Shown in pieces: positions 40,055-48,508 of a stretch of 64,000 nt of DNA. The position numbers and the translations under genes are program-made. The stretch is taken from contig NZ_FOSE01000005.1 in NCBI RefSeq assembly GCF_900114185.1, forward strand, positions 124,001 through 188,000, given 5' to 3'. The DNA comes from Cellulomonas sp. KH9 (GTDB taxonomy: Bacteria; Actinomycetota; Actinomycetes; Actinomycetales; Cellulomonadaceae). Positions within the stretch are counted from its first letter, which is position 1. Every line of letters begins with the position of its first letter. The notes under the pieces are model-generated. The model made no database searches. It was given only the letters and a program-made list of their open reading frames with translations, and had not been told where the DNA came from.

Positions 40055-40474
40055 ATGAGCGACACCACGCCGTCCGCCCTGTTCGTCTGCGTGCACAACG
40101 CCGGCCGCTCCCAGATGGCCGCGGGCTACCTGCGGCACCTGTCCGGCGGCGCCGTCGAGGTCCGCTCCGCCGGGTCCGCTCCCGCCGAGCAGATCAACCC
40201 GGTCGCCGTGGAGGCGATGCTCGAGGAGGGCATCGACATCCGGGCCGAACGCCCCCAGGTCCTCACGGCCGACGCGGTCAAGGCGTCCGACGTCGTCATC
40301 ACCATGGGCTGCGGCGACACCTGCCCGATCTTCCCCGGCAGGCGGTACGAGGACTGGGCCCTGGCCGACCCGGCCGGCCAGGGCATCGAGGCGGTCCGCC
40401 CGATCCGTGACGAGATCCGCGGCCGCGTCCTGACGCTGCTGGCCGAGCTCGGCGTCGAGCCCGTCACCGCCTGA
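40055..40474 (+). CDS. arsC: Arsenate reductase (LMW-phosphatase-type ArsC)
   Basis: 139 aa. P-loop ALFVCVHNAGRSQMAAGYLR (nucleophile Cys of CX5R) and the second redox site ITMGCGDTCPIFPGRRYEDW with two Cys. Reduces arsenate to arsenite; in actinobacteria the electron donor is mycothiol/mycoredoxin or thioredoxin, which sequence alone does not settle. It is paralogous to the C-terminal domain of the preceding gene and 16 nt downstream of it. Confidence 0.93.
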   Translation: MSDTTPSALFVCVHNAGRSQMAAGYLRHLSGGAVEVRSAGSAPAEQINPVAVEAMLEEGIDIRAERPQVLTADAVKASDVVITMGCGDTCPIFPGRRYEDWALADPAGQGIEAVRPIRDEIRGRVLTLLAELGVEPVTA

Positions 40475-40503
40475 GCGGCTCGCGCCGGCGAACCGCCCGT
40501 CGA

Positions 40504-41271
40504 TCACGCGTCCTGGGGTCCGGGCTTGCGGGCGCGCACGACCGCGCCGTGCATGCCGTCGGCGACGGTGTGGGTGAACTCGACCGTTGCGTCGACGAAC
40601 CCCGCCGCCGCCAGGCCCCCGAGGTACTCGGTGCGCGACAGCGCCCCGGCGATGCACCCCACGTACGACCCGCGCTCGGCGCGCTGCTCGGGCGTCAGGT
40701 GGTCCTCGGCGACGACGTCGGAGATCCCGAACCGGCCCCCGGGCACCAGGACGCGGAACGCCTCGGCCAGGACCGCCGGCTTGTCCGGGGACAGGTTCAC
40801 CACGCAGTTGGAGATGACGACGTCGACCGTCGCGTCGTCCAGCGGGAGGTCCTCGATCGTGCCCTTGCGGAACTCCACGTTCGTCGCACCGGCCCTGGCC
40901 GCATTGGCGCGGGCCAGGTCCAGCATCTCGTCGGTCATGTCGACCCCGTAGGCGAACCCGGTCGCTCCGACACGCCGCGCGGACAGCAGCACGTCGATCC
41001 CGCCGCCGGAGCCCAGGTCGAGCACCCGCTCACCGTCGCGCAGCTCGGCGACCATCAGCGGGTTGCCGCAGCCCAGCGACGCCGCCAGCGCCTCGGGCGG
41101 CACCGCCGCGGCGTCCTGCGCCCCGTACAGCCCGGCGCCGAACCGCTCGTCGATCACCGTCGGCCCGCACCCCCCGACGGGGTCCCCGCCGCAGCAGCCC
41201 GCGTCCCCGCCGCCCTGCACCGCTGCCAGCGCGTAGCGTGCCCGGACCTGCTCCCGGATGTCCTGTGCCAT
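40504..41271 (-). CDS. arsM: Arsenite S-adenosylmethionine methyltransferase (ArsM)
   Basis: 255 aa. Cys-rich N-terminus (GCCGG near residue 26), SAM-binding GERVLDLGSGGGIDVLLSAR, and the ArsM hallmark VVISNCVVNLSPDKPAVLAE with its arsenic-binding Cys; a further Cys is in GSYVGCIAGALS. Methylates As(III) for volatilisation or detoxification. ATG 41271 follows GGAGGAGAC. Divergent from arsR; convergent with arsC (29-bp gap). Three ArsR-type operators lie in the shared upstream region. Confidence 0.93.
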   Translation of the reverse strand: MAQDIREQVRARYALAAVQGGGDAGCCGGDPVGGCGPTVIDERFGAGLYGAQDAAAVPPEALAASLGCGNPLMVAELRDGERVLDLGSGGGIDVLLSARRVGATGFAYGVDMTDEMLDLARANAARAGATNVEFRKGTIEDLPLDDATVDVVISNCVVNLSPDKPAVLAEAFRVLVPGGRFGISDVVAEDHLTPEQRAERGSYVGCIAGALSRTEYLGGLAAAGFVDATVEFTHTVADGMHGAVVRARKPGPQDA

Positions 41272-41285
41272 GTCTCCTCCTTCAT

Positions 41286-41352
41286 ATCGACGCCTGTCGA
41301 TCCCCGAGCGTGGACCAGCCATCGGCGCCTGTCAATATCGACTTCTGTCAAT
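41286..41352. promoter_or_regulatory. Three ArsR-type operators between arsM and arsR
   Basis: Three palindromes share ATCGRC-N4-GTCRAT: ATCGACGCCTGTCGAT (41286-41301, perfect), ATCGGCGCCTGTCAAT (41321-41336) and ATCGACTTCTGTCAAT (41337-41352), the last two directly abutting. They lie in the divergent promoter region of arsM and arsR. The ArsR protein(s) should release them on binding arsenite. Confidence 0.85.
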
Positions 41353-41373
41353 ACGTCCCGCATGATGGGGTGC

Positions 41374-41748
41374 ATGGCCCTCGACCTGATCCCGGTGACC
41401 TCGACCGCGGCGACGGGCTGCTGCAGCCCCGCCACCGGCTCGACGATGAGCGCCGAGGACGCCGAGCGCACCGCGCGCACGCTCAAGGCGCTGGCCGACC
41501 CGGCACGTCTGCGGCTGCTGTCGCTCATCGCCGCCCACGACGGCGGCGAGGCGTGCGTCTGCGACCTCACCGGGCCGGTCGGGCTGTCGCAGCCGACGGT
41601 GTCCCACCACCTCAAGGTGCTCACCGACGCCGGCTTCGTCACCCGGGAGAAGCGCGGGGTCTGGGCGTACTACACGCTCGTCCCCGACGCCGTCCGCGCG
41701 CTCACCGCCCACCTCGGTGAGCACCTGCTCGACGCGGTCGACGCATGA
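41374..41748 (+). CDS. arsR: Arsenic-responsive ArsR repressor
   Basis: 124 aa. Winged helix TLKALADPARLRLLSLIAAH, GEACVCDLTGPVGLSQPTVS and HHLKVLTDAGFVTREKRGVW. Metal ligands are likely the CVC in helix 3 plus the N-terminal GCCSP cysteines. ATG 41374 has GGGG 6 nt upstream; ATGs at 41362 and 41365 are alternatives. It closely resembles the ArsR domain of the ArsR-ArsC fusion, so this island has two arsenic sensors. Confidence 0.92.
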   Translation: MALDLIPVTSTAATGCCSPATGSTMSAEDAERTARTLKALADPARLRLLSLIAAHDGGEACVCDLTGPVGLSQPTVSHHLKVLTDAGFVTREKRGVWAYYTLVPDAVRALTAHLGEHLLDAVDA

Positions 41749-41803
41749 CCACCACGGCGGTGCACGGGTCCGCGCTCCCGACGTCACCGACGTAGCCGGC
41801 GGC

Positions 41804-41835
41804 CCACCGGGCACGACCCGAGGCGTGCCCGGTGG
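41804..41835 (+). terminator. Strong hairpin after arsR
   Basis: A perfect 12-bp stem (CCACCGGGCACG and its complement) with an 8-nt loop lies 55 bp after the arsR stop. No T-run follows, as is common in GC-rich actinobacteria. The remaining 200 bp up to the next gene hold only short GTGGGACAC repeats. Confidence 0.6.
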
Positions 41836-42031
41836 CCGCCCACCCGTCGACCGGGGCGTGGCAGCGTGCCGGTGTGGGACACGCCCCGGTGGGACACACC
41901 GGGCGTTTGACGCCGGTCACCCGAACGGCTGAGGTGGGGCGTCACCCACCCCCTCGACCTGCACCGGAGGCCCCCGTGCGCCCCGCGACCGTCCTGCCCC
42001 GCCGCACGGACGCGACGGGACCGGCCGCACG

Positions 42032-42898
42032 ATGATGGGGGCGCACCACGCCGCCTGCGGGGCGGCCGCGTGGGTGGCGGTCGCCTCCACCGCGCCGTAC
42101 ACCCTCGGCTGGTACCCGGTGTCGCCGCTGGGCGTCGTGGCCGGCGCGCTCGTGTGCGCGGGTGCCGCGCTCGCCCCGGACGCCGACCACCACGACGCGA
42201 CGATCGCGAACTCGCTGCCACCGGTGTCGCAGTGGGTGTGCGACGTCGTCGGCGCCGTCGCGGGCGGGCACCGCAACGGCACGCACTCGCTGCTGGGCAT
42301 CGCGGTGCTCACCGGTGTCGCGTGGGCGGCCGGGCACCTGACCGTCGACACCGCGGCGCTGGGCGAGCTGGCGCTCGGCGCCGGGGTGCTGTCGCTGCTG
42401 CTGGTCGCGTTCGCCGCCCAGGCGCTGCGGCTCGCGGGGACGCGGCGGCTGCACGCGTGGGCGCTGGCCCTCGCCCTGGCCGGGTTCGTCACCGTCGCCG
42501 CGCCGACGGAGTGGACGTGGCTGCCGGTGGCCGTCGGGCTCGGGGCGAGCGTGCACGTCGTCGGGGACCTGCTCACCACGGGCGGGGTGCCGCTGCTGTG
42601 GCCGTGGGAGCCGCGCCCGCCGCGCTGGTGGCGACGCACCCCGGTGCTGCGCGACGTGTGGCGGTCAGGAGGGAACGTCGCGCTGCCCGTCCTGGGGTCG
42701 GCCGGGTCGTGGCGCGAGTGGCTGATGGTCGTACCGGTCGGGCTGTACGCGACGTACGGGGTCACCACCGCGGTGGCCGCCGGCACCCTGACCTCGCTGG
42801 GCTACGACGCGGACGCGGTCCTCGGCCGCGTCGTCGAGCTCGCCGGTGCCGTGGTCGCGGCGGCTGCGGTCATCGGCACGGCACCGCTCCCGGGCTGA
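42032..42898 (+). CDS. DUF457 (YdjM-like) membrane-bound metal-dependent hydrolase
   Basis: 288 aa with about six membrane helices. Conserved blocks: MMGAHHAACGAAAWVAVAST, VCAGAALAPDADHHDATIAN, GGHRNGTHSLLGIAVLTGVA and GLGASVHVVGDLLTTGGVPL. The His/Asp motifs (APDADH, HRNGTHS, HVVGD) are those of the DUF457/YdjM family of predicted membrane metal hydrolases. Biochemical activity is not established for the family. The 3' end overlaps a convergent gene by about 97 nt. Confidence 0.87.
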   Translation: MMGAHHAACGAAAWVAVASTAPYTLGWYPVSPLGVVAGALVCAGAALAPDADHHDATIANSLPPVSQWVCDVVGAVAGGHRNGTHSLLGIAVLTGVAWAAGHLTVDTAALGELALGAGVLSLLLVAFAAQALRLAGTRRLHAWALALALAGFVTVAAPTEWTWLPVAVGLGASVHVVGDLLTTGGVPLLWPWEPRPPRWWRRTPVLRDVWRSGGNVALPVLGSAGSWREWLMVVPVGLYATYGVTTAVAAGTLTSLGYDADAVLGRVVELAGAVVAAAAVIGTAPLPG

Positions 42899-44037
42899 CG
42901 GGCTGCGCCAGGTGAGGAGTCGCGCCACCCCGCGTCGACGGTGACCCGCAACGGACGACCGAGGCCCACCGCCAGGCGCTCGACGCCCTCGGCGAGGGCC
43001 TCCCGGGCCGCCGGCCCCTCGCCCGCCCACCCCACGGTCAGGTCGCCGTCGCGCTCGGACCACGTCCCGGCGACCACGCCGCCGGCGACCACCAGCGGCG
43101 CCCCACGGGTCGCGGCGGTCCGCCACGCGGGTGGGACGACGTCGCGGTCCGCCGTGCCGGGCCCGAGCACCCACTGGTCGTGCCCGGGCAGCATGCGCAC
43201 CGCATCGGTGGGCGCGGTGGCGAGGAGGTCGTCGAGGTCCTCGCGCAGCACGTACGCGTCGCGGTCCTCGACCTGCACGGTCGCGAGCCGGTCGGCCATC
43301 TCGGCGGTCCACCGTGCCAGCCGCCGCCCCGCACTCAGCCCGTTGCCGAGCCAGTACTGCAGGGCGTCGGGCGTCGTCGGGCCGTACGCGCGGACGTACG
43401 CCTCCACCGCGCGGCGCCCGGCGTCGTCGACGTCCGGGACGCCCGGCCAGCGCGGGACGTGCGCGAGCGCCTGCAGCGTCGTGCGGCGGTCCCGGGTCGG
43501 CCCCAGGCAGAGGTCCCCCTGCCAGGCGAGCGCCTTGAGCAGGGTCCACGCCCCGCCCTCGACCGCCGGTCCGAGGTGCCGGTACGCGGGCCGCGCGGTG
43601 AGCGCGGCGACCAGCTCGTCGTGCGTGAGGGGCCCGTCGTCGAGGACCTCGCGGACGGTCGCACGGAAGGCCGGCCAGTCCTCCGGCTCCAGGCCGTAGT
43701 GCTCACGCCAGCTCAGCAGCTCCCACTGCCGCCCGGAGCCGCGGACCGCCAGGTGCACCGCCGCGTCGTCCGGCGTCATGACGTGCACGCTGCCGCGGAA
43801 GGTGAACGTCCTGATCAGGCGGCCGTCCGCGAGCGCCGCGGCGACCTCCCCCGCCGCGGGCGCCGCCTGCCGCGCCCGCACCGCGAGGTCGACGTCGGAC
43901 TGCGCGGGGAGAGCGACGAGCCCACCGACGACGTCCTCGGCCGTGGACCCCCCGGGCGGGACCAGCCCGTGGCGTCCCAACCGCCACGCGAGGGCCTGGG
44001 CTCGCGTCACGGTTCCCGCCGACTCGTCGTCGCGCAT
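42802..44037 (-). CDS. Winged helix HTH_42 (YcaQ/AlkZ-like) protein
   Basis: 411 aa. Typical family segments: LAWRLGRHGLVPPGGSTAED, RTFTFRGSVHVMTPDDAAVH, WTLLKALAWQGDLCLGPTRD, DALQYWLGNGLSAGRRLARW and DAVRMLPGHDQWVLGPGTAD. HTH_42 proteins include the AlkZ DNA glycosylase, whose catalytic QxQ/QxD motif would correspond to LVALPAQSD here; the first Gln is replaced, so glycosylase activity is uncertain. About 25-30 C-terminal residues beyond the family end are encoded antisense to the DUF457 gene. Confidence 0.82.
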   Translation of the reverse strand: MRDDESAGTVTRAQALAWRLGRHGLVPPGGSTAEDVVGGLVALPAQSDVDLAVRARQAAPAAGEVAAALADGRLIRTFTFRGSVHVMTPDDAAVHLAVRGSGRQWELLSWREHYGLEPEDWPAFRATVREVLDDGPLTHDELVAALTARPAYRHLGPAVEGGAWTLLKALAWQGDLCLGPTRDRRTTLQALAHVPRWPGVPDVDDAGRRAVEAYVRAYGPTTPDALQYWLGNGLSAGRRLARWTAEMADRLATVQVEDRDAYVLREDLDDLLATAPTDAVRMLPGHDQWVLGPGTADRDVVPPAWRTAATRGAPLVVAGGVVAGTWSERDGDLTVGWAGEGPAAREALAEGVERLAVGLGRPLRVTVDAGWRDSSPGAARQPGSGAVPMTAAAATTAPASSTTRPRTASAS

Positions 44038-44174
44038 ATCGATCAGCGTGCCGCAGGCCCGGGCTCGACGGAAGTGCCGGGTGCCGGCGCTGCTGTTCCG
44101 GGCCCGCCGGCAGCTCGTGTCGGTGCCCGCACGTACGGTCGGACGGACAGATCGGAACGACGTCCGGGGGCGGC

Positions 44175-45056
44175 ATGTCCGAGAACCAGCTCCTCGAGAT
44201 CGAGCGCGAGCTGCGCGGTGGGGACGCGGCGGCCGCGTCCCTCGCGGAGCAGCGGGCGGGGTTCGAGGCCTACTGCGCGCGACCCGCCGCACCTGACGTC
44301 ACGGTCACTCCCGTGACGGTCGGCGGCGTCCCCGGCCTGAGGGCGGAACCTCCGACGACGACGGCAGGCGCGCTGCTCTACCTGCACGGAGGCGGCTACT
44401 CGATCGGCTCGGCGCGCTCCGGGCTCGCGCTGGCCACCGCCCTCGCCCGGCGCGCGGGGACGAGCGCCGTCTCGCTCGACTACCGGCTGGCGCCCGAGGC
44501 GGTGTTCCCGGCGGCGGTCGACGACGGAGTGGCCGCCTACCGGGCGCTGCTCGACCAGGACCCGCCGGAGCGCATCGCCCTGGCCGGCGACTCCGCCGGC
44601 GCCGGCCTGGCCCTGGCCGTCCTGCTGCGCGCGCGGGACGCCGGTCTGCCGCTACCGGCCGCCGTCGTCGCGATGTCGCCGTGGGTCGACCTCACTCTGA
44701 CCGGCGAGAGCCTGCGCACCCATGAGGCGCTGGACCCGATCTTCGATGCGGCGGGGATCGCGCAGATCGCCGCCCTCTACCTCGGGGGCGCCGACCCGTC
44801 CGATCCCACCGCGAGCCCTCTGCACGCCGACCTGCACGGACTGCCGCCGCTGCTCGTGCAGGTGGGCTCCCACGAGGTGCTCCTCGACGACGCGACCCGG
44901 CTCGCGGCACGCGCCGCCTCGGCGCACGTCGACGTCGTGCTGGAGGTCGTCGCCGGCGCGCCGCACGTCTTCCAGCACTTCGCCGGACGGCTGGAGGAGG
45001 CGGACCTCGCCCTCGACCGCGCCGGCCGGTTCCTCGCCGACCGCCTCGGGCGCTGA
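44175..45056 (+). CDS. Alpha/beta hydrolase, hormone-sensitive-lipase family
   Basis: 293 aa. Oxyanion motif LLYLHGGGYSIGSARSGLAL (HGGGY), VSLDYRLAPEAVFPAAVDDG, nucleophile ALAGDSAGAGLALAVLLRAR (GDSAG), acid in DPIFDAA and LLVQVGSHEVLLDD, and His in VAGAPHVFQHFAG. This is the bacterial HSL/esterase family that hydrolyses short acyl esters. ATG 44175. It stands alone and is convergent with the beta-lactamase unit. Confidence 0.92.
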   Translation: MSENQLLEIERELRGGDAAAASLAEQRAGFEAYCARPAAPDVTVTPVTVGGVPGLRAEPPTTTAGALLYLHGGGYSIGSARSGLALATALARRAGTSAVSLDYRLAPEAVFPAAVDDGVAAYRALLDQDPPERIALAGDSAGAGLALAVLLRARDAGLPLPAAVVAMSPWVDLTLTGESLRTHEALDPIFDAAGIAQIAALYLGGADPSDPTASPLHADLHGLPPLLVQVGSHEVLLDDATRLAARAASAHVDVVLEVVAGAPHVFQHFAGRLEEADLALDRAGRFLADRLGR

Positions 45057-45072
45057 GCGCCGCCACCCCCCG

Positions 45073-46038
45073 TCAGGTGCTGCGCGCCGTGACCAGCCCG
45101 TCGAGCACGACGCGCGCGGCCTCGGCCAGCGGCGCATCGACGGTGTCGGCGTCGGGGACCGCCTGGTCCGTGCAGATCGCCAGCACGACCGCCGCACCGT
45201 CCGGCGTGCCCGGCCACACGACCGCGACGTCGTTGCGGGTGCCGTACGCGCCCGACCCCGTCTTGTCCCCGACCGTCCACCCCGGCCGCGCCGCGGCCCG
45301 CACGAGGGCGTCGCCCGTGGTGTTGCGGACGAGCCAGTCGGTGAGCACGTCGCGCTCCGGGGGCGCGAGGACCTCCCCGACGACGAGTGCCCCGTACGTG
45401 CCCGCGAGCGCCCGCGGCGTGCTCGTGTCGCGCTCGTCGCCGGGGGTGAACGCGTTGAGGTCCGGCTCCCAGCGGTCGCTGCGCGTGACGTCGTCGCCGA
45501 CGCCCCGCAGCCACGCCGTCAGACCCTCCGGGCCGCCCGCGCCGCGCAGCAGCAGGTTGCCCGCGGTGTTGTCGCTGTACCGGACGGCCGCGTCGCCCAG
45601 CTCGCGCCACGTCATGCCGACGCCCACCCGGGTCTCGGCGACGGGCGAGTACGTCACCAGGTCGTCCGCGGTGACCGGCACGGCCTCGTCCAGCCCGCCG
45701 ACGCCCCGGGACGCGAGCACGGCGGCCGCCGCGAGCGGCTTGACCGTCGAGCAGAACGCGAACCGCTCGTCCGCACGGTGGCTGACGGTGCGGCCCTGCG
45801 CGGTGTCCAGCGCGTGCAGGCCGAGCCGCACGCCGTGGCGCGCCTCGACGTCCGCGAGCGCGACCGTGAGGTCGAGCGGGGGCGGCGTCGTGGGGACCGG
45901 CGACGCGGTGGGCGCGCGCGTGGGCGACGGCGTCACGCCCGCCTCGGGACGGGCCGGGGCGCACGCGGCCGCGAGAGCGACGAGGCCGAGTCCCAGCACG
46001 GTCCGGCGCGTCGGCGGACGACGCGTCGTGCCGCTCAC
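45073..46038 (-). CDS. Class A beta-lactamase lipoprotein
   Basis: 321 aa. The signal sequence has twin Arg and a lipobox (TRRTVLGLGLVALAAAC, Cys26), so it may be a Tat-exported lipoprotein. All class A motifs are present: STVK at 97-100 (catalytic Ser and Lys), SDN in VRYSDNTAGNLLLRGA, the Glu166 equivalent in RWEPDLNAFTPGDERDTSTP, and KTG in VGDKTGSGAYGTRNDVAVVW. It should hydrolyse penicillins or cephalosporins at the cell surface; the spectrum is unknown. GTG 46038 overlaps the VOC gene stop (GTGA). No blaR/blaI regulator is nearby. Confidence 0.95.
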   Translation of the reverse strand: MSGTTRRPPTRRTVLGLGLVALAAACAPARPEAGVTPSPTRAPTASPVPTTPPPLDLTVALADVEARHGVRLGLHALDTAQGRTVSHRADERFAFCSTVKPLAAAAVLASRGVGGLDEAVPVTADDLVTYSPVAETRVGVGMTWRELGDAAVRYSDNTAGNLLLRGAGGPEGLTAWLRGVGDDVTRSDRWEPDLNAFTPGDERDTSTPRALAGTYGALVVGEVLAPPERDVLTDWLVRNTTGDALVRAAARPGWTVGDKTGSGAYGTRNDVAVVWPGTPDGAAVVLAICTDQAVPDADTVDAPLAEAARVVLDGLVTARST

Positions 46039-46487
46039 AGGAACAGGCAGAACGGGTGCCCGTCCGGGTCGAGCATGACCCGCACGTCGTCCTGCGGCTG
46101 GGGCGACGCCTCCCGCGCACCGCACTCCAGCGCCCACGCCACGGCCGCGGGCAGGTCGTCGACCTGGACGTCGAGGTGCTGGGTCGAGCGCTGCTCCCCG
46201 GGGCGCGCGGGCCACACCGGTGGGCTCCACTCGCGCTCGTGCTCGAGGTTGATGGTCATGCCCACCTCGCCCGGCAGAGGCTTGACCTGGGCCCACGTGA
46301 TGCCGTCCGGGTCGTCCGGCGCCGCCTCGTCGAGCACGCTGATCCGCCCGCCGAGCAGCCGCGCGTAGAACCGCGCGGCGTCGTGCGGCCGGGGCGTGCT
46401 GATGGTGATCGACGTCGCGCGCAGGCGCGGCGCACCGCTGGAGACGTGCTCACCGGGCGGGATGGTGCCGAAGGTGTCGTCGCTCAT
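46035..46487 (-). CDS. VOC (glyoxalase-like) family protein
   Basis: 150 aa single VOC unit with two beta-alpha-beta modules: RATSITISTPRPHDAARFYA, RLLGGRISVLDEAAPDDPDG, STQHLDVQVDDLPAAVAWAL and DVRVMLDPDGHPFCLFL (the usual DPxGHPFCL end). Family members are dioxygenases, glyoxalases or resistance proteins that bind drugs; a link with the following beta-lactamase, to which it is translationally coupled, is possible but unproven. Start could be ATG 46487 or 46493; neither has a clear ribosome-binding site. Confidence 0.87.
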   Translation of the reverse strand: MSDDTFGTIPPGEHVSSGAPRLRATSITISTPRPHDAARFYARLLGGRISVLDEAAPDDPDGITWAQVKPLPGEVGMTINLEHEREWSPPVWPARPGEQRSTQHLDVQVDDLPAAVAWALECGAREASPQPQDDVRVMLDPDGHPFCLFL

Positions 46488-46554
46488 GGCCATCGATGGT
46501 GGCACCGGGGTCCGACACCCGCACCCAGAGGTCAGGCGCCCCGCCACCGGGCCG

Positions 46555-47202
46555 CTACTCGTCACCGCCGAAGAACCCGCCGTCGAGGACGCGGCTGTAG
46601 CGCAGCCGCAGCGCGCGCTCGGTGCTCGCGGCGACCGTGGCGACCACGAGCGCGATGTTGACCGTCTCCGACAGGTGGAACGGGCCGGTCCACGGGCCGC
46701 CGACGACCTGCGCCACGGGCGGGATCGCGGTGAGCTGCTCGACGATCTGCGGGGCGCCCAGCACGAGCGCGACGAGCAGCACGCTCACGGACACGAGCGC
46801 GAGCGCGCGGCTCAGCGCCGGGTGGTTCCGGTCCAGACGGGCACGCCACCCCTCGGCCGAGGCCGGGTCGGGCATGAGCTGGCGCACCGTCCCGTCGTGC
46901 GCCACGTGGTGGATGCGCCGCAGCCCGTAGCCGCTGACCGCGACCTGGATCGTGCCGTCGGGCACCGGGAAGGCGGCGGGGAGCACCGCGGTGGCGTGGT
47001 GCAGGCCGTCGACGTAGAGCTCGGCCCGCACCTCGCCGTCGTCGTCACCGCCGTGCCGGACGTCGACGGACCAGGTGCGCCGTGCACCGGCCGGGTCCGT
47101 CAGGTGCAGGTGGAACAGGGAGCGGGTGAGCAGCTGCCAGGGGCGGTAGGGCGGCAGTGCGTGCCCGTCGCCGGGCTGGGCCGTTGCGGTCGTGCGTGAC
47201 AT
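46555..47202 (-). CDS. Conserved two-helix membrane protein of unknown function
   Basis: 215 aa. Residues 1-115 are soluble and beta-rich (TRSLFHLHLTDPAGARRTWS, GEVRAELYVDGLHHATAVLP). Two membrane helices follow: ALALVSVSVLLVALVLGAPQ and ETVNIALVVATVAAS. The C-terminus (ALRLRYSRVLDGGFFGGDE) is typical of a small actinobacterial family I recognise only as hypothetical. ATG 47202 after GGGG. No operon partner. Confidence 0.75.
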   Translation of the reverse strand: MSRTTATAQPGDGHALPPYRPWQLLTRSLFHLHLTDPAGARRTWSVDVRHGGDDDGEVRAELYVDGLHHATAVLPAAFPVPDGTIQVAVSGYGLRRIHHVAHDGTVRQLMPDPASAEGWRARLDRNHPALSRALALVSVSVLLVALVLGAPQIVEQLTAIPPVAQVVGGPWTGPFHLSETVNIALVVATVAASTERALRLRYSRVLDGGFFGGDE

Positions 47203-47307
47203 GGGTCCCCCTCGTCGTCCTCCGGTTCGGGTGTGCGGGTGCCGCCGCGGCTTCGAGGGCCGCGACGGCGACATCGCTGCGAGGTCTCGATCCGGGGTCT
47301 CATGTCG

Positions 47308-47877
47308 TCAGACCCCCACGACGTGGGTGAGCGCGAGCCAGAGCCCCACCGTGGTCACGGTCGTCCACAGCACGATGGCCACGGCCTGCCAGAGCAGGAC
47401 CCAACGGCGAGTGCTCCCGCTGGCGACGAGGATCGCGGCGGTGAACTGCGTCGGGATCGCGAGCGGGCCGAGGATGCTCGCCCCGGGGACCCCGAAGCGG
47501 TTGAGCCACGTGTAGACGCGTTGGCGCCCCTTCGACAGCGGCTGGGTGGACGCCGGCGCGGCGAACCCGTCGACCACGTGGACGTCCGGGGTGGCCGGGC
47601 CGCCGACGGTCGCCTTCACGCGGGCCCGTTCGACGACGGCCGTGCGGGCGCGTGCGCTGAAGGCCACCACGAGGGCCACGGACAGGAAGTTGCCGGTGGC
47701 GGCGGCGACGCCCGCGACGACGGGGTTCAGCCCGCCGACGAGCCCCACCATCGCGCCGAGCTCCCCCTCGACGAACGGGACGGCGGCGGCGAGCATGACG
47801 ATGAAGGGCTGGAAGAACTCAGGCACCTGGGCCACGAGCTCCTGGAACCTGACGATGAGCTCCTGCAACGGGGTCAT
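47308..47877 (-). CDS. Putative small multidrug-export family membrane protein
   Basis: 189 aa. N-terminal amphipathic helix, then helices FQPFIVMLAAAVPFVEGELG (acidic residues next to the helix, a trademark of the Sm_multidrug_ex family), AMVGLVGGLNPVVAGVAAAT and GNFLSVALVVAFSA. A polar loop of about 45 residues precedes PGASILGPLAIPTQFTAAIL and a last helix. ATG 47877 follows AAGGAGACG. Despite the family name, transport has not been shown for it. Confidence 0.72.
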   Translation of the reverse strand: MTPLQELIVRFQELVAQVPEFFQPFIVMLAAAVPFVEGELGAMVGLVGGLNPVVAGVAAATGNFLSVALVVAFSARARTAVVERARVKATVGGPATPDVHVVDGFAAPASTQPLSKGRQRVYTWLNRFGVPGASILGPLAIPTQFTAAILVASGSTRRWVLLWQAVAIVLWTTVTTVGLWLALTHVVGV

Positions 47878-48063
47878 GATGTCGTCTCCTTGCGAGTCGC
47901 GGATCGAGCGGTTCTCGATCACGAGCCCGAGGAGACACCGTGTTCTCGGAACAGGGTCAAGGGGTGGGTGGACGGGCGCGGTCGTCGCCGGGTTCACCGG
48001 TCCGCGCACGACGACATGGGCAGGGATGAAGCTCAGCCGTCGATTGGTCTCGACATGACAGAA

Positions 48064-48090
48064 GGGCGGCCCCGGTCTTCGGGACCGCCC
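48064..48090 (-). terminator. Hairpin terminator between the antitoxin and the export gene
   Basis: GGGCGG, CCCG, a 5-nt loop, CGGG and CCGCCC form a two-step stem with one mismatch, 30 bp beyond the DUF1778 stop. It probably ends the toxin-antitoxin transcript. The rest of the 240-bp gap up to 47878 contains only the leader of the export gene. Confidence 0.6.
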
Positions 48091-48119
48091 CTCGGCGTAG
48101 GTGCGACTGGGCTCGTCAG

Positions 48120-48428
48120 TCAGTGCGATGCGAGCTTCATGACGCCGTGCGACGGCTTGTCGTGTCGGACTGCGTCGATGAGCGCTGCGAGCTCGGGGAT
48201 CACGCGGGGCTCGGCGTCGAGCGCGGCGTCGACCTGGTCGAGCTCGCGCGACGTCAGCTGGATGACACGGTCACGGAGGAGGACATCGCGTGCGTGCTCC
48301 ATCGCGGCGCCGAGGACGAAGGCGGACACATCCTGCTGCTGTGCTGCGGCGGCCTCACGGATCGTCGCCAGGGCTTCAGGTGACACGCGCATGTTGAGGC
48401 GTTCGGACCGCGCGGTTGCGGTGGGCAT
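48120..48428 (-). CDS. DUF1778 (TacA/AtaR-like) antitoxin
   Basis: 102 aa. N-terminal ribbon-helix-helix: ARSERLNMRVSPEALATIRE, AAAAQQQDVSAFVLGAAMEH, ARDVLLRDRV, which matches DUF1778 antitoxins. The C-terminal half (ELDQVDAALDAEPRVIPELA) is the usual toxin-neutralising region. ATG 48428 has GGAGGAGAG just upstream. It follows the GNAT toxin gene by 80 nt, the reverse of the usual antitoxin-first order, and has its own palindromic operator. Confidence 0.88.
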   Translation of the reverse strand: MPTATARSERLNMRVSPEALATIREAAAAQQQDVSAFVLGAAMEHARDVLLRDRVIQLTSRELDQVDAALDAEPRVIPELAALIDAVRHDKPSHGVMKLASH

Positions 48429-48483
48429 CTCTCCTCCTTGAGGTGGCGTGGCAGGTGGTCGATGTGCCATCGCGAGCCTCTAC

Positions 48484-48504
48484 TGTACGCACGTGGTATG
48501 TACA
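48484..48504. promoter_or_regulatory. Palindromic operator of the DUF1778/GNAT module
   Basis: A 21-bp near-perfect palindrome: TGTAC at one end, GTACA at the other, and AC/GT steps between, placed between the toxin stop and the antitoxin start. A ribbon-helix-helix antitoxin would be expected to bind such a site and repress itself. A TTGATC/TACAGT promoter pair with a long 19-bp spacer overlaps it on the minus strand. Confidence 0.65.
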
Positions 48505-48508
48505 CAGA

